Below, one piece after another: positions 7,285 to 16,214 of a stretch of DNA of 64,000 nt. Location: positions 1,860,001 to 1,924,000 of the forward strand of contig NZ_OCMY01000001.1 in NCBI RefSeq assembly GCF_900215435.1. Direction: 5' to 3'. Position numbers and translations under genes: made by a program. Under the pieces are notes generated by a model that worked only from the letters and a program-made list of their open reading frames with translations, was not told the origin of the DNA and ran no database searches. Numbering within the stretch: position 1 is the first letter of the stretch; the number at the start of each line of letters is the position of its first letter. This DNA comes from Candidatus Pantoea floridensis. Lineage in GTDB: Bacteria; Pseudomonadota; Gammaproteobacteria; Enterobacterales; Enterobacteriaceae.

Positions 7285-8085
7285 ATGGCTATTTTCAATC
7301 AGATACGCGTTATAAACCCAGAAATGTTTGTGGAAAGTACCTGGCTGGACGACATCGTTACGGCACGCGTGCCGCTGCTGGTTTTACGCAACTTTCTAAC
7401 GCCGGAGGTGCGCGAAGCCGTGGTGAACGATTTGCAACGCTGCCGCGAGCAGGTGCGCGTATCGCACTACCCCAATGGCGCGTTGACGACGCTCGGCCCT
7501 TATCTGGCGAAGCATACCGCCGCGCCGGAAAACTACTTCACCGAACTGCGCGATATCCAGCCGATGCTGCCGCCCTCGCTGCACTGCCTGCGCGATCAGA
7601 TCTACCATTGGGTGAAACACGCCTTACGTCTGGAAAGCCTGCAAACCGCCAACGAGCCTGAGTTGGGCGATTACGCCGGTTCGATTGTGCGCTTCCACGC
7701 CAACGGCGTCGCCAATCCCCTGCATAACGACAATATCGTGCGTGATGCCGCCGGCAGCGGCCTGACCGTGACCGGGATCTTGCATCAGCTGAGCTGCGTG
7801 GTCTGTTTGCAGGAGTGCAACGCGGGCGGCAAGCTGCGCATCTTCAATAAGAAGTGGCAGCCTCTGGATGAGCGCTTCAAAACGCCGGGGGAACTCGGCT
7901 ATCAAACCGCCGTGATTGAACACAGTGAAGTGTGTGAATTTTCACCGCGCAGTGGCGATATCTACCTGTTTAACCCGGCTTTTTATCATGAAATTGATCG
8001 TGTGGAAGGCGACACGCGCATCACCATGGGCTTTTTCTTTGGCCTGACCGACAAAAAAATGAAACACGCCATCGCCTGGAGTTAA
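7285..8085 (+). CDS. Fe(II)/2-oxoglutarate-dependent oxygenase
   Basis: A 266-residue protein with a double-stranded beta-helix signature. H147 and D149 (LHNDN) with H235 (FYHEID) form the iron facial triad. R245, ten residues after the distal histidine, is placed to bind the 2-oxoglutarate carboxylate (TRITMGFF). It should hydroxylate, desaturate or epoxidise a free or carrier-less intermediate of the cluster; the exact reaction is unknown. I prefer the ATG at 7285 because AGGGGAG lies 8 bases upstream. A GTG at 7276 overlapping the previous stop is possible. Cysteines are frequent in the middle (SCVVCLQEC) but show no recognised site. Confidence 0.82.
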   Translation: MAIFNQIRVINPEMFVESTWLDDIVTARVPLLVLRNFLTPEVREAVVNDLQRCREQVRVSHYPNGALTTLGPYLAKHTAAPENYFTELRDIQPMLPPSLHCLRDQIYHWVKHALRLESLQTANEPELGDYAGSIVRFHANGVANPLHNDNIVRDAAGSGLTVTGILHQLSCVVCLQECNAGGKLRIFNKKWQPLDERFKTPGELGYQTAVIEHSEVCEFSPRSGDIYLFNPAFYHEIDRVEGDTRITMGFFFGLTDKKMKHAIAWS

Positions 8086-8112
8086 CGCCAGGTTTTAGAC
8101 GAGGAGACGAGC

Positions 8113-8613
8113 ATGAACAGTTTTGAAAAAGTGACGGCCCTGCTGGATCAGCATCAGGCGCGCTATCGCGTGGTGGAGCATGAAGCCATTGGCCAAACCG
8201 ATCGAATTAGCGCCATTCGCGGTAACGATCTCAATCAGGCGGCCAAAGCGATGGTGCTGGAAGTGACGATGCCAGAGGGTGCCGATCCGCGCTATCTGCT
8301 GGCGATTGTGCCGGGTGACTGCAAGATCAATTTCAAAAGCGCCGCCCGCGCTATCGGCGGCAAGAAATCGAGCTTTGCTGCGCCTGAAAAGGCGCAGGAA
8401 CTGACGCAGTGCGAGATGGGCGCGGTGCCGCCGTTTAGTTTTGATGACCGGCTGGCGCTGCGGGTTGATAATCGCCTGCGCGATGTTGGCACGCTGTGGT
8501 TTAACGCGGGTGCTCTGGATCGCTCTATGGCGTTACAGGTGGCTGATTTCTTTCGCGTTGTCGGTGAGGAATGTTGTGCCGAGATTGCAACACCGATGAC
8601 GGCAACCGCCTGA
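8113..8613 (+). CDS. YbaK/YeaK-family aminoacyl-tRNA deacylase (trans-editing)
   Basis: A 166-residue single-domain editing protein. K45 (AAKAMVLEV) matches the catalytic lysine of YbaK/ProX. GDCKINFKSAARAIGGKK and the GAVPPFSF loop are typical of this family, and the overall pattern is nearer to E. coli YeaK than to YbaK. Such proteins hydrolyse small amino acids, such as Ser, Ala or Cys, from the wrong tRNA. It lies 27 bases after the oxygenase gene and 21 before the exporter gene. This suggests it protects the producer by removing a charged amino-acid analogue from tRNA (inference). A housekeeping editing role, with coincidental placement, is the alternative. Confidence 0.82.
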   Translation: MNSFEKVTALLDQHQARYRVVEHEAIGQTDRISAIRGNDLNQAAKAMVLEVTMPEGADPRYLLAIVPGDCKINFKSAARAIGGKKSSFAAPEKAQELTQCEMGAVPPFSFDDRLALRVDNRLRDVGTLWFNAGALDRSMALQVADFFRVVGEECCAEIATPMTATA

Positions 8614-8634
8614 ATGCGGCAGTAAGGAAACGGT

Positions 8635-9540
8635 ATGTCAGTAAAAGATATGTTGTTGGCCCTGTGTGTCGTGGTGGCGTGGGGCATCAATTTTGTGGTG
8701 ATCAAGCTGGGTCTGCAGGGCATGCCGCCCTTTTTGCTGGCCGGACTGCGTTTTACCCTGGTGGCATTTCCGGCGATCTTCTTTGTGAAGCGTCCGGCGA
8801 TTCCCCTGCGCTGGCTGGTGGTTTATGGCATGACCATTAGCTTCGGCCAGTTCGCCTTTCTGTTCCTTGCCATCAAGCTCGGCATGCCCGCGGGATTGGC
8901 GTCATTGGTATTGCAGGCGCAGGCATTTTTCACCCTGCTGCTCGGCGCGCTGTTCCTGGCGGAGAAGCTGCGCTGGAATCACATCGTCGGGATTTTAGTG
9001 GCGACGCTCGGCATGTTTATGCTGGCGACTGCCGGCATGGAGGGGCAAACCACCGCGGGCATCACGCTCACCACCATGATGCTGACGCTGGCTGCGGCGC
9101 TGTCATGGGGCCTCGGGAACATCACCAACAAAATCATTTTGCGTAATCGCAGCGTGCCGGTGATGTCGCTGGTGGTGTGGAGCGCGCTGGTTCCGGTCGT
9201 GCCGTTCTTTGCCTGCTCATGGCTGTTTGAGGGGGAAACGGTGATTGTCACCAGCCTGCTGCATATCTCGCTGCAAACTCTATTGGCGCTGATCTACCTC
9301 GCCTTTGTCGCCACCATCATGGGCTATGCGATTTGGGGCAATCTGCTCAGCCGCTACGAAACTTGGCGTATAGCGCCGCTCTCTTTGCTGGTACCGGTGG
9401 TGGGGATTCTCAGCGCTGCGTTGATTCTGAATGAGACCCTGTCGCTACGGCAGATGATCGGCGTTTCCGTGATCATTCTCGGCCTGCTGGTCAATGTATT
9501 TGGCGGGATGGTGACGCAGCGATTAGCGGTGCGCACCTAA
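8635..9540 (+). CDS. eamA: EamA family exporter (O-acetylserine/cysteine exporter)
   Basis: A 301-residue drug/metabolite transporter with ten predicted helices in two EamA repeats. As remembered, it matches E. coli EamA (YdeD) along its length: WGINFVVIKLGL, MPAGLASLVLQAQAFF, YLAFVATIMGYAIWG and SRYETWRIAPLSLLVPVVG. E. coli EamA exports O-acetylserine and cysteine. Here it is the last gene of the cluster operon, 21 bases after the deacylase, with TAAGGA before its ATG and a strong terminator after it. It may therefore export the cluster's amino-acid-like product, or be a conserved exporter next to the cluster. Confidence 0.88.
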   Translation: MSVKDMLLALCVVVAWGINFVVIKLGLQGMPPFLLAGLRFTLVAFPAIFFVKRPAIPLRWLVVYGMTISFGQFAFLFLAIKLGMPAGLASLVLQAQAFFTLLLGALFLAEKLRWNHIVGILVATLGMFMLATAGMEGQTTAGITLTTMMLTLAAALSWGLGNITNKIILRNRSVPVMSLVVWSALVPVVPFFACSWLFEGETVIVTSLLHISLQTLLALIYLAFVATIMGYAIWGNLLSRYETWRIAPLSLLVPVVGILSAALILNETLSLRQMIGVSVIILGLLVNVFGGMVTQRLAVRT

Positions 9541-9543
9541 ACA

Positions 9544-9569
9544 AAAACGCCGCATCGCTGCGGCGTTTT
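9544..9569. terminator. bidirectional terminator between eamA and ibpA
   Basis: Perfect 11-base arms (AAAACGCCGCA and TGCGGCGTTTT) around TCGC. A-rich and T-rich ends let it terminate both converging genes. Confidence 0.85.
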
Positions 9570-9589
9570 CATTCAACTGAGTATCCTGA

Positions 9590-10003
9590 TTACAGGATTT
9601 CGATACGACGTGGTTTCGCCTCTTCCGGGACGATACGCACCAGATCGATGCTTAACAGACCATTTTCCAGACGCGCATCGCGCACCGTAATGTGATCGGC
9701 CAGCTGGAATTTGCGCTCGAAGTTGCGTTCGGCAATGCCCTGATACAGGTATTTACGCTCCTGCTGCTCTTCAGGATGCGCACCGCGCACCACCAGCACA
9801 TTGTCGTGAGAGGTGATATCTAATTCGCTCTGCGCGAAGCCTGCTACGGCAATGGTGATGCGGTAGAAGTTCTCATCCACCAGCTCGACGTTGTACGGAG
9901 GATAGCCACCGTTGGCCTGGTTCTGATTGGTCTCTAGCAGGTTAATTAAACGATCAAAACCAATTGCAGAACGATAAAGCGGAGAGAGATCAAAGTTACG
10001 CAT
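9590..10003 (-). CDS. ibpA: small heat shock protein IbpA
   Basis: A 137-residue alpha-crystallin-type chaperone that binds unfolding proteins and hands them to DnaK/ClpB. The N-terminus [19 protein letters not shown], the crystallin domain (about 35-120, with ENGLLSIDL) and the C-terminal IEIL tail, which carries the I-x-I oligomer anchor, are all present. Start at 10003 follows AGGAG. E. coli has ibpB directly downstream. Here the converging eamA gene follows instead, so this appears to be a single-protein sHsp system as reported for Erwiniaceae. A sigma32 promoter and a thermometer-like leader lie upstream. Confidence 0.96.
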   Translation of the reverse strand: MRNFDLSPLYRSAIGFDRLINLLETNQNQANGGYPPYNVELVDENFYRITIAVAGFAQSELDITSHDNVLVVRGAHPEEQQERKYLYQGIAERNFERKFQLADHITVRDARLENGLLSIDLVRIVPEEAKPRRIEIL

Positions 10004-10100
10004 AATAAGACTCCTGATAATCAGCAAGTTTAGGCAACCTTCCACCATGGACAGGTTGTTTAGCCCGTTGCTGCCCCTTACGGCAACAGCAACAACACTG
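10004..10100 (-). promoter_or_regulatory. ROSE-type RNA thermometer leader of ibpA
   Basis: The leader of roughly 97 nucleotides ends with UUGCU (complement of 10023-10027) separated by a short loop from AGGAG (complement of 10011-10015). This is the hallmark pairing of ROSE elements, which mask the ribosome binding site at low temperature. E. coli ibpA has an equivalent leader of about this length. Folding was judged by eye. Confidence 0.65.
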
Positions 10101-10106
10101 TTCTCT

Positions 10107-10136
10107 GAAAATGGGTGCAGCCTGATGACTTTCAAG
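10107..10136 (-). promoter_or_regulatory. sigma32 heat-shock promoter of ibpA
   Basis: On the minus strand CTTGAAA (10130-10136) is followed after 14 bases by CCCATTTT (10108-10115). This closely matches the sigma32 consensus CTTGAAA-N11-16-CCCCATNT. It lies just over 100 bases from the ibpA start. Confidence 0.85.
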
Positions 10137-10288
10137 GGCTAATGCGTATTTTTTTACAGCAATTCTGACGATATGGCATACACTCAGGGGACGATTCGCC
10201 TGAAATGCCAGACATGGCCACAGAGCTTTGCTAACGTCAGGTGACACACTCCAGCCAGGGCGATGCCATGTCTGAAGGGATGATGAAA

Positions 10289-10648
10289 ATGAATATGATG
10301 AAACGCTTTCCGCTCACCGCTGTGCTGGTGTGCACGACCTTTGCGACCTCGGGCTGCTCCAGCGTTATGTCTCATACTGGCGCAAGTCAGGGCTATTATC
10401 CCGGCACGCGCGCCAGCGCAGAGATGCTGACTGACGACAAAACCAGTTGGGCGATCAAGCCGCTGGCGCTGATCGATTTACCTTTCTCCGCCGTGATGGA
10501 TACGATTCTGCTGCCGTGGGATTACTTCCGTTCCGATGACGACAGAAGTAAAGATTCCATACACGAGCGCGTGCTGCAGAGCGAAAAGCTGGCGGGCACC
10601 CAAGCCAGCCTGGCGACTGCAGCATCTATGCCTGGGGAATCGCACTAA
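10289..10648 (+). CDS. yidQ: YidQ/YceK-family lipoprotein
   Basis: A 119-residue predicted lipoprotein with a hydrophobic signal peptide ending in the lipobox-like TSGC. This is followed by SSVMSHTGASQGYYPGTRA and the family core IDLPFSAVMDTILLPWDY. The family is found in the cell envelope and its function is unknown. Divergence from ibpA is the same as in E. coli. Several in-frame starts exist (GTG 10241, ATG 10268, 10289, 10295). I chose 10289 because GAAGGGA lies 8 bases upstream. The 3' end overlaps the converging yidR gene by 23 bases. Confidence 0.85.
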   Translation: MNMMKRFPLTAVLVCTTFATSGCSSVMSHTGASQGYYPGTRASAEMLTDDKTSWAIKPLALIDLPFSAVMDTILLPWDYFRSDDDRSKDSIHERVLQSEKLAGTQASLATAASMPGESH

Positions 10649-11888
10649 CGCAGAATAGCTGACGCCACCCCTCAACATCCCGCATATAGGCGATCTGCTC
10701 GCCATCCGGCGACCATACCACTGCATCACCGGATGGCGCTTGCTCACTACGTTGTGTCAGACGTGAGCATTGCCCCGTCGCCACCTCACAGCGCATGACG
10801 CTGTTATCGCAAATGAAGGCTATCGCGTTGCCAGCAGGTTGCCAGCTGAAGGCGGACTGAATGCTACTCGCCAGCTGTGTGATCTGACGCGGTTCTCCGC
10901 CATTAGGCGATACCTGCCACAGCTGCACGACGTCGCGATCGTCTGCCATTAAGAAGGCAATGGCGCTGCCGTTGGGTGCGGCGCGTAGCCAATGACGCGG
11001 CTGCGGTGCTAAACCTCTGCCGTGCGTAATGCGTCGCTGCTGCACGCCCGCCGGGGGCGCTGGCAGTTTTTCGGCTGTGCCCTGCAAAGGCGATGCGCCT
11101 GCTTTCGCGTAATCCGCCAAAGGTTCGGGTAAATCCACGACAAAGATTTCTGCCACTTTGTCGCCATTCGCCGCACGCGTATCGCCGATAAAGGCAATTG
11201 CCCAGCGCTGCCAGCTTCCATCGGCTTTCTGATAGCCTTGATCACCTATCCAGCACTCTTCATAAGCGCGGTCAATCTGATCGCTGCCGGGCTGTGGCTC
11301 ACGCTGCGTCTGGCTTATCAGCACGCAATAATGGCTGCCGTCATATTCACGCGGATGCTGTTTGGGCGGACACACCGGATGCAGCGGTACCGCAACGCCC
11401 ACGTTGCGCAGGTCATCGCGCGCATCCTTTTCATGCATCACGTGATCGTTGTAGGTAAAACTCAGGCGTGTCCCATCGGGGCTGAAGACGTGCACATGTG
11501 AACCACCGCGTAATGCCCCGGGCGTATAAGGCGCGGTGATGTCACAGGCATCGAGATTCTCCGCCATGCCTTGCTGCACGATTACGCCGCGACGGTGATG
11601 AAAATCATAGCGCCAGTGTGCATCCGGATGTTCTGGGCCGTGAATGCAGACATAACGTGGTGGCAAATCCGGGCTAACGGTCACCACGCCAACGTGTGCG
11701 CCATCGCGCGCCTGATACAGCACTTCAACGGCACCACTCGCCACATTGACGCGTTCGATAGTCAGGCTGGTAAAAGAGGCGCCGGAAGGTCGCACATCAA
11801 ACGCCAGCCATTGGCTGTCGCCGGTCCAGACGTTGATGTTGGTCAACTGGTGATGACGCTGAGCAAAGGTGAGTTGTTTTTCTGACAT
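10626..11888 (-). CDS. yidR: YidR (DUF3748) beta-propeller protein
   Basis: A 420-residue protein of the DUF3748/YidR family. It has repeated TolB/WD-like blades (FSPDGTRLSFTYND, APNGSAIAFLMAD, WQPAGNAIAFICD, WSPDGEQIAYMRD) that suggest a six- or seven-bladed propeller. It has no obvious signal peptide, so it is probably cytoplasmic. The function is unknown. Position between yidQ and the dgo genes is as in E. coli, where the propeller has been noted as similar to oligogalacturonate-lyase folds. The ATG at 11888 follows AAGG with 7 bases spacing. Confidence 0.85.
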   Translation of the reverse strand: MSEKQLTFAQRHHQLTNINVWTGDSQWLAFDVRPSGASFTSLTIERVNVASGAVEVLYQARDGAHVGVVTVSPDLPPRYVCIHGPEHPDAHWRYDFHHRRGVIVQQGMAENLDACDITAPYTPGALRGGSHVHVFSPDGTRLSFTYNDHVMHEKDARDDLRNVGVAVPLHPVCPPKQHPREYDGSHYCVLISQTQREPQPGSDQIDRAYEECWIGDQGYQKADGSWQRWAIAFIGDTRAANGDKVAEIFVVDLPEPLADYAKAGASPLQGTAEKLPAPPAGVQQRRITHGRGLAPQPRHWLRAAPNGSAIAFLMADDRDVVQLWQVSPNGGEPRQITQLASSIQSAFSWQPAGNAIAFICDNSVMRCEVATGQCSRLTQRSEQAPSGDAVVWSPDGEQIAYMRDVEGWRQLFCVSAIPQA

Positions 11889-11986
11889 GAGGCAACCTTA
11901 CAGCTAACAGTTGCCGGATAAATTACGTGATTTGCAGGCGGGATGCGACTAAACCCGGTCGCCATTATCGTGCGGCTATTAGCCAA

Positions 11987-12044
11987 GTCGCCATGAATGG
12001 CGACCCTACGGCACGGTTTTGTAGGGTGCGCATTCATGCGCACC
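11987..12044. repeat. paired intergenic palindrome module, copy 1
   Basis: Palindrome GTCGCCATGAATGGCGAC (11987-12004), then CCTACG, a short spacer, GTAGGG, then palindrome TGCGCATTCATGCGCA (12027-12042). The CCTAC/GTAGG parts form an inner inverted repeat. A degenerate further unit precedes it at about 11957-11983. It lies between dgoT and yidR. Confidence 0.8.
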
Positions 12045-12051
12045 GGATGAG

Positions 12052-13344
12052 TTAACCCACGCGCTTCACGTCACCAACCAGCAGGATGTACGACAACGCA
12101 CCGATCAGCGCCACGGCTGAGATATACACCAGCGCAGGCGCAAAGCCATAATCCTGCGCCAGATAGCCCACCACCAGCGGTACAGTGATGCCGCCCAGGC
12201 CACCGACAAAGTTGAACATCCCGCCGGTCAGGCCAATCAAGCGCACCGGCGCCAGCGACGACACCAGCGACCAGGTAATCGAAGCGAAGCCGTTGCCGAA
12301 GAAGGCGATGGCCATCAACGTCATAATCCAGATGGGATCGTTAGTGTAGTTAGCGCCCATGATGCAGGTTGAAATCAGCAAGCCGCAGATAATCGGCGTT
12401 TTACGGGCGAACCCAAGTGAACGGCCGCTGCGCACCAGGCGATCGGCAACGATGCCCGACAGAATCACGCCAACAAACGCCGCGAGGAAAGGCACCGTGG
12501 TCATAAAGCCCGCGGTCAGCGCCGCGATGTGTTTTTCCTGCGTCAGGTAGTTTGGGAACCAGGTCAGGAAGAACCACAGCGTTGACGTCACCGCGAATTG
12601 GCCGAGATACACGCCGCACAGCTTGCGATGGAATACCAGTTTCCAGTCGGCAGCGGTAAGTTTGGTACGGGTTTTCTTCTCGCTCGGCGCATCGCCATCA
12701 ACCATCGCGCCCCCTTCGCGGATATAATCCAGCTCGGCTTTGTTGATGCCTTTGCTCTGACTCGGTGCCTGATAGCACTTAATCCAGACCAGCGACCAGA
12801 TAATGCCGATGGCCCCGGTGATGATGAACACCCAATGCCAGCTCAACAGTTCCTGGATCCAGATCAGCAGCGGCGTCAGGAATGCCAGGCCAACAAACTG
12901 GCCGGAGGTATAAAAGCCCACCGCTGAAGCGCGCTCCTGTTCCGGGAACCAACTGGTCACCAGACGGTTATTGGTGGGGAAGGCGGGCGCTTCAAAGATG
13001 CCCGTAATAGCGCGCAGGCCAATTAAGGATAATAAGCCCGTCGCGAATCCCTGGAATAGCGTTGCGACCGACCAACCGAAGATGGCAATAAAATAGGTTA
13101 AGCGTGAACCAACGCGATCAAGGAACCAACCGCCGGGAATCTGGCACAGCGTATATAACCAGGCAAAGGCAGAAAATACATAACCCATTTGCGCTTTGGT
13201 GATGCCGAATTCTTCCTGAATATGGGCAGAGGCCACCGCTAAATTAGCGCGATCGACATAACAAATAACCACCGTAATAAAGATCATCAACAAGGTAATA
13301 TAACGACGGCGCGTCGGTTTGGCGTGAACAGCAGAGAGATCCAT
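12052..13344 (-). CDS. dgoT: D-galactonate:H+ symporter DgoT
   Basis: A 430-residue major facilitator (anion:cation symporter subfamily) with twelve predicted helices. It matches E. coli DgoT nearly throughout as remembered: [44 protein letters not shown] and the C-terminus LVGDVKRVG. It brings D-galactonate into the cell for the enzymes encoded just upstream. It is separated from dgoD by 245 bases, which hold an AT-rich stretch but no gene, and may be read from the dgo operon or from its own promoter. ACGGAG precedes the ATG. Confidence 0.96.
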   Translation of the reverse strand: MDLSAVHAKPTRRRYITLLMIFITVVICYVDRANLAVASAHIQEEFGITKAQMGYVFSAFAWLYTLCQIPGGWFLDRVGSRLTYFIAIFGWSVATLFQGFATGLLSLIGLRAITGIFEAPAFPTNNRLVTSWFPEQERASAVGFYTSGQFVGLAFLTPLLIWIQELLSWHWVFIITGAIGIIWSLVWIKCYQAPSQSKGINKAELDYIREGGAMVDGDAPSEKKTRTKLTAADWKLVFHRKLCGVYLGQFAVTSTLWFFLTWFPNYLTQEKHIAALTAGFMTTVPFLAAFVGVILSGIVADRLVRSGRSLGFARKTPIICGLLISTCIMGANYTNDPIWIMTLMAIAFFGNGFASITWSLVSSLAPVRLIGLTGGMFNFVGGLGGITVPLVVGYLAQDYGFAPALVYISAVALIGALSYILLVGDVKRVG

Positions 13345-13589
13345 GGTGTTTCTCCGTAATCGCGATTGCCGTTAAGGTGCGATAAAGCGCGCCCCGGTAA
13401 ACGCAGGTAGTGGTAACAAAGGTAAAGCCGCCGTGGCGGTAAATAAGCTGTGCCGGGAAAAAGGCTGAGTGAAGCCCTATGCCCTATTTCACCGGCATAT
13501 AATCGTTTAGATTTAATTTAATTAAACTTAATATCCTAAATAATTTAAGTGGCAGAAAACACATCTGCAGCTTAAATTAAGATGGGTAT

Positions 13590-14738
13590 TTACCATTCAG
13601 CAACTGAACCGTCCGGGAATCTCCAGAGTGGGTTTCTCCAGTCCGGTGCATTTTTACTGCGTTCAATCACTAACTCTTCGTTAATTTCCACGCCGAGGCC
13701 CGGTTTATTTAACGGATAGAAATGACCGTCATCCATTTTGAAATCGTCTTTATTGATCACGTAATCGAGCAGTTCAGCGCCCTGATTATAGTGAATCCCC
13801 ATGCTTTGTTCCTGGAACACCGCATTGCGCGAGACGAAATCGACGTGCAGGCACGCCGCCAGCGCGATCGGGCCCAGCGGGCAGTGTGGTGCCAGCGCGA
13901 CATCGTAGGATTCGGCCATTGCGGCAATTTTGTAGCACTCGGTGATACCGCCCGCATGCGACAGATCCGGTTGCAGAATCGCCAGACCACCCGCTTCCAG
14001 CACGCGTTTGAATTCAAAGCGCGAGAACATACGTTCGCCAGCGGCAATTGGGATGTGGGTTTGTGCGGCGAGGCGCGGATAGTATTCCGCCTGTTCGGCC
14101 AGCACCGGCTCTTCAATAAACAGCGGACGATAGGGTTCCAGCTCTTTGATCAGCACTTTTGCCATTGGCGCACTGACGCGGCCGTGGAAATCGAGGCCGA
14201 ATTCAATCTCTTTACCGAAGGCTTCACGAATCTGTGCCACGGTATTGACGGCCTCATCGACCTTACGCGCATTATCGATGATGCCCATCTCTTCGCAGCC
14301 GTTGAGTTTGAAGGTATCAAAACCGATAGTGCGCAGTTTCTTAATGCCATCAATCACCTCTGATGGGCGATCGCCGCCTACCCAGCTGTAGGCTTTGATG
14401 CTGTCGCGCACTAAGCCGCCGAGCAGTTGATAAACCGGTACGCCCAACGCTTTGCCTTTGATATCCCACAACGCCTGATCGATACCGGCGATGGCGCTCA
14501 TCAGAATCGGGCCGCCGCGATAGAAACCACCGCGATACATCACCTGCCATAAATCATTGATGCGCGCCGGATCCTGGCCAATCAAATACTCCGACAGCTC
14601 GTGCACCGCCGCTTCCACGCTGCGAGCGCGCCCTTCGATGACCGGTTCGCCCCAGCCGACAATGCCTTCATCGGTTTCAATTTTCAGGAACATCCAGCGC
14701 GGCGGCAGGCGATAAGTGGTCAGTTTGGTAATTTTCAT
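13590..14738 (-). CDS. dgoD: D-galactonate dehydratase
   Basis: A 382-residue enolase-superfamily enzyme that converts D-galactonate to 2-dehydro-3-deoxy-D-galactonate. It has the same length as the E. coli enzyme, with D183 and the catalytic H185 in [12 protein letters not shown] and [10 protein letters not shown] supply the other metal ligands, and a later histidine in [13 protein letters not shown] corresponds to the second acid-base site. The start codon overlaps the dgoA stop by 4 bases (ATGA type), so the two are translationally coupled. Confidence 0.96.
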   Translation of the reverse strand: MKITKLTTYRLPPRWMFLKIETDEGIVGWGEPVIEGRARSVEAAVHELSEYLIGQDPARINDLWQVMYRGGFYRGGPILMSAIAGIDQALWDIKGKALGVPVYQLLGGLVRDSIKAYSWVGGDRPSEVIDGIKKLRTIGFDTFKLNGCEEMGIIDNARKVDEAVNTVAQIREAFGKEIEFGLDFHGRVSAPMAKVLIKELEPYRPLFIEEPVLAEQAEYYPRLAAQTHIPIAAGERMFSRFEFKRVLEAGGLAILQPDLSHAGGITECYKIAAMAESYDVALAPHCPLGPIALAACLHVDFVSRNAVFQEQSMGIHYNQGAELLDYVINKDDFKMDDGHFYPLNKPGLGVEINEELVIERSKNAPDWRNPLWRFPDGSVAEW

Positions 14739-15352
14739 CGTACAGCGTCCTTATAAGCAGCAATAAATGCGCGAGCCTGTTCCACAGTGCGCGACAACGG
14801 TTGCCCGGCGCGATAAAGATCGCTACCTAAGCCGGCACCAATGCAGCCTGCGGCCATAAACTCATGCAGGTTCTCCGGCGTCACGCCGCCCACGGCAAAC
14901 ACCGGCACCTCTGGCGGCAACACCGCTTTCAACGCTTTGATGTAGCCCGGACCAAAAGCCGACGACGGGAAAATTTTCAGCGCCTGCGCACCGGCCTGTA
15001 AAGCAGTGAACGCTTCAGTGGCGGTCGCACATCCAGCGGCAACGATCATGCCTTTGGCCACCGCCTGGCGGATAACCGCAGCATCGGTATTCGGCGTGAC
15101 CACTAATTTGCTATTCAGCGTCGCCAGCTCGTCGACCTGCGCCGGATTCAGCACCGTGCCGGCGCCAATTAGCGCCTTGTCGCCAAAGGTTTTCACCATC
15201 GCGCCAATACTTTTGCCCCATTCCGGCGAGTTCAGCGGGATTTCAATCGCGTCGAAACCCGCGTCGATCAGTGCGCCAACGTGCGCTTCCGCTTCATCCG
15301 GCGTGATACCGCGCAGAATCGCGATCAGCGGAACCTTAGTTTGCCAGGACAT
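14735..15352 (-). CDS. dgoA: 2-dehydro-3-deoxy-6-phosphogalactonate aldolase
   Basis: A 205-residue class I aldolase of the KDPG/KDPGal type that splits KDPGal into pyruvate and glyceraldehyde 3-phosphate. K126 in [12 protein letters not shown] is the Schiff-base lysine and E37 in IEIPLNSP the general acid-base, at the same positions as in E. coli. I chose the ATG at 15352 because AAGGAG lies 8 bases upstream; a TTG at 15358 is too close to that site. It overlaps the end of dgoK by 17 bases. Confidence 0.96.
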   Translation of the reverse strand: MSWQTKVPLIAILRGITPDEAEAHVGALIDAGFDAIEIPLNSPEWGKSIGAMVKTFGDKALIGAGTVLNPAQVDELATLNSKLVVTPNTDAAVIRQAVAKGMIVAAGCATATEAFTALQAGAQALKIFPSSAFGPGYIKALKAVLPPEVPVFAVGGVTPENLHEFMAAGCIGAGLGSDLYRAGQPLSRTVEQARAFIAAYKDAVR

Positions 15353-16214
15353 TCGCAATACTCCTTATTCCGTGCTGGAAAGCACGATCGCCCTCCAGCG
15401 TGACTGAATCCAGGCCGATAAAATGCAGCGCCTGCTGATAGCGTTGCGCCAGCGCACTTCCGGCAATAATGGTGATCGGTTGGCTGCCTGCCGCGTGGTT
15501 TTTTGTCATTAGCGCCACTTCGTGGCCGATCAGTAAACCTGAGAGAAAATCACTGATATGGCGGCGATCGCGCGCACCGAGTACGTGTGAAGCACGCACC
15601 TCAAACAGCCGAGACAGAATCGAGGCATCGTTGCTACCGATCTGTAGGCCATCAAGGAAGGCGGTGGCGTTCTCTTCTTGCTGCGGTAAACCGGCACCCA
15701 CCAGCGACTGTTTCAGCAGCAGATGGTGTAGCTCACCGGTCATGACGGTACGGAAATCCAGCACGCGATCCTGTTCCACCTGCACCCATTTAGCATGCGT
15801 ACCGGGCATGACGTAGAGCGGCGCGGGCTGCAATGCCAGCGCACCGAGTAGCTGTGTCTCTTCACCGCGCATCACGTTGTAGTTGTCGTCACGTTCGACG
15901 CTCAGTCCCGGCACGATCCATGCCTTATCTTCAACGCGCGTCAGTCGGCTACTCAACTCACCCAGCGCCACCGGGCAGGACAGATAGGGCACCGATAGCC
16001 AGCCCGCGTTGCTGCCAACCATGCCGGCCATGACGACGGGAACGTCATTGGTTGGCCAACCGTCGGTCACGCTGGCAAAGACTTCGGCAGGTGTGCGCTC
16101 GCCCAGGCGCGTGACACCCGCTTCTGAACGGCGCTCCTCTTTGCATTCACCGGCCTGATAATACCAGGCGCGCAGGTTGGTCGATCCCCAATCAATCGCG
16201 ATATAGCTGGTCAC
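15336..16214 (-). CDS. dgoK: 2-dehydro-3-deoxygalactonokinase
   Basis: A 292-residue sugar kinase that phosphorylates 2-dehydro-3-deoxygalactonate, between the dehydratase and aldolase steps. The N-terminal phosphate-binding strand YIAIDWGSTNLRAW and the segment YVMPGTHAKWV are typical of the DgoK family. The start is a GTG at 16214 overlapping the dgoR stop, with AAGGAG upstream. Confidence 0.94.
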   Translation of the reverse strand: MTSYIAIDWGSTNLRAWYYQAGECKEERRSEAGVTRLGERTPAEVFASVTDGWPTNDVPVVMAGMVGSNAGWLSVPYLSCPVALGELSSRLTRVEDKAWIVPGLSVERDDNYNVMRGEETQLLGALALQPAPLYVMPGTHAKWVQVEQDRVLDFRTVMTGELHHLLLKQSLVGAGLPQQEENATAFLDGLQIGSNDASILSRLFEVRASHVLGARDRRHISDFLSGLLIGHEVALMTKNHAAGSQPITIIAGSALAQRYQQALHFIGLDSVTLEGDRAFQHGIRSIANVLAN

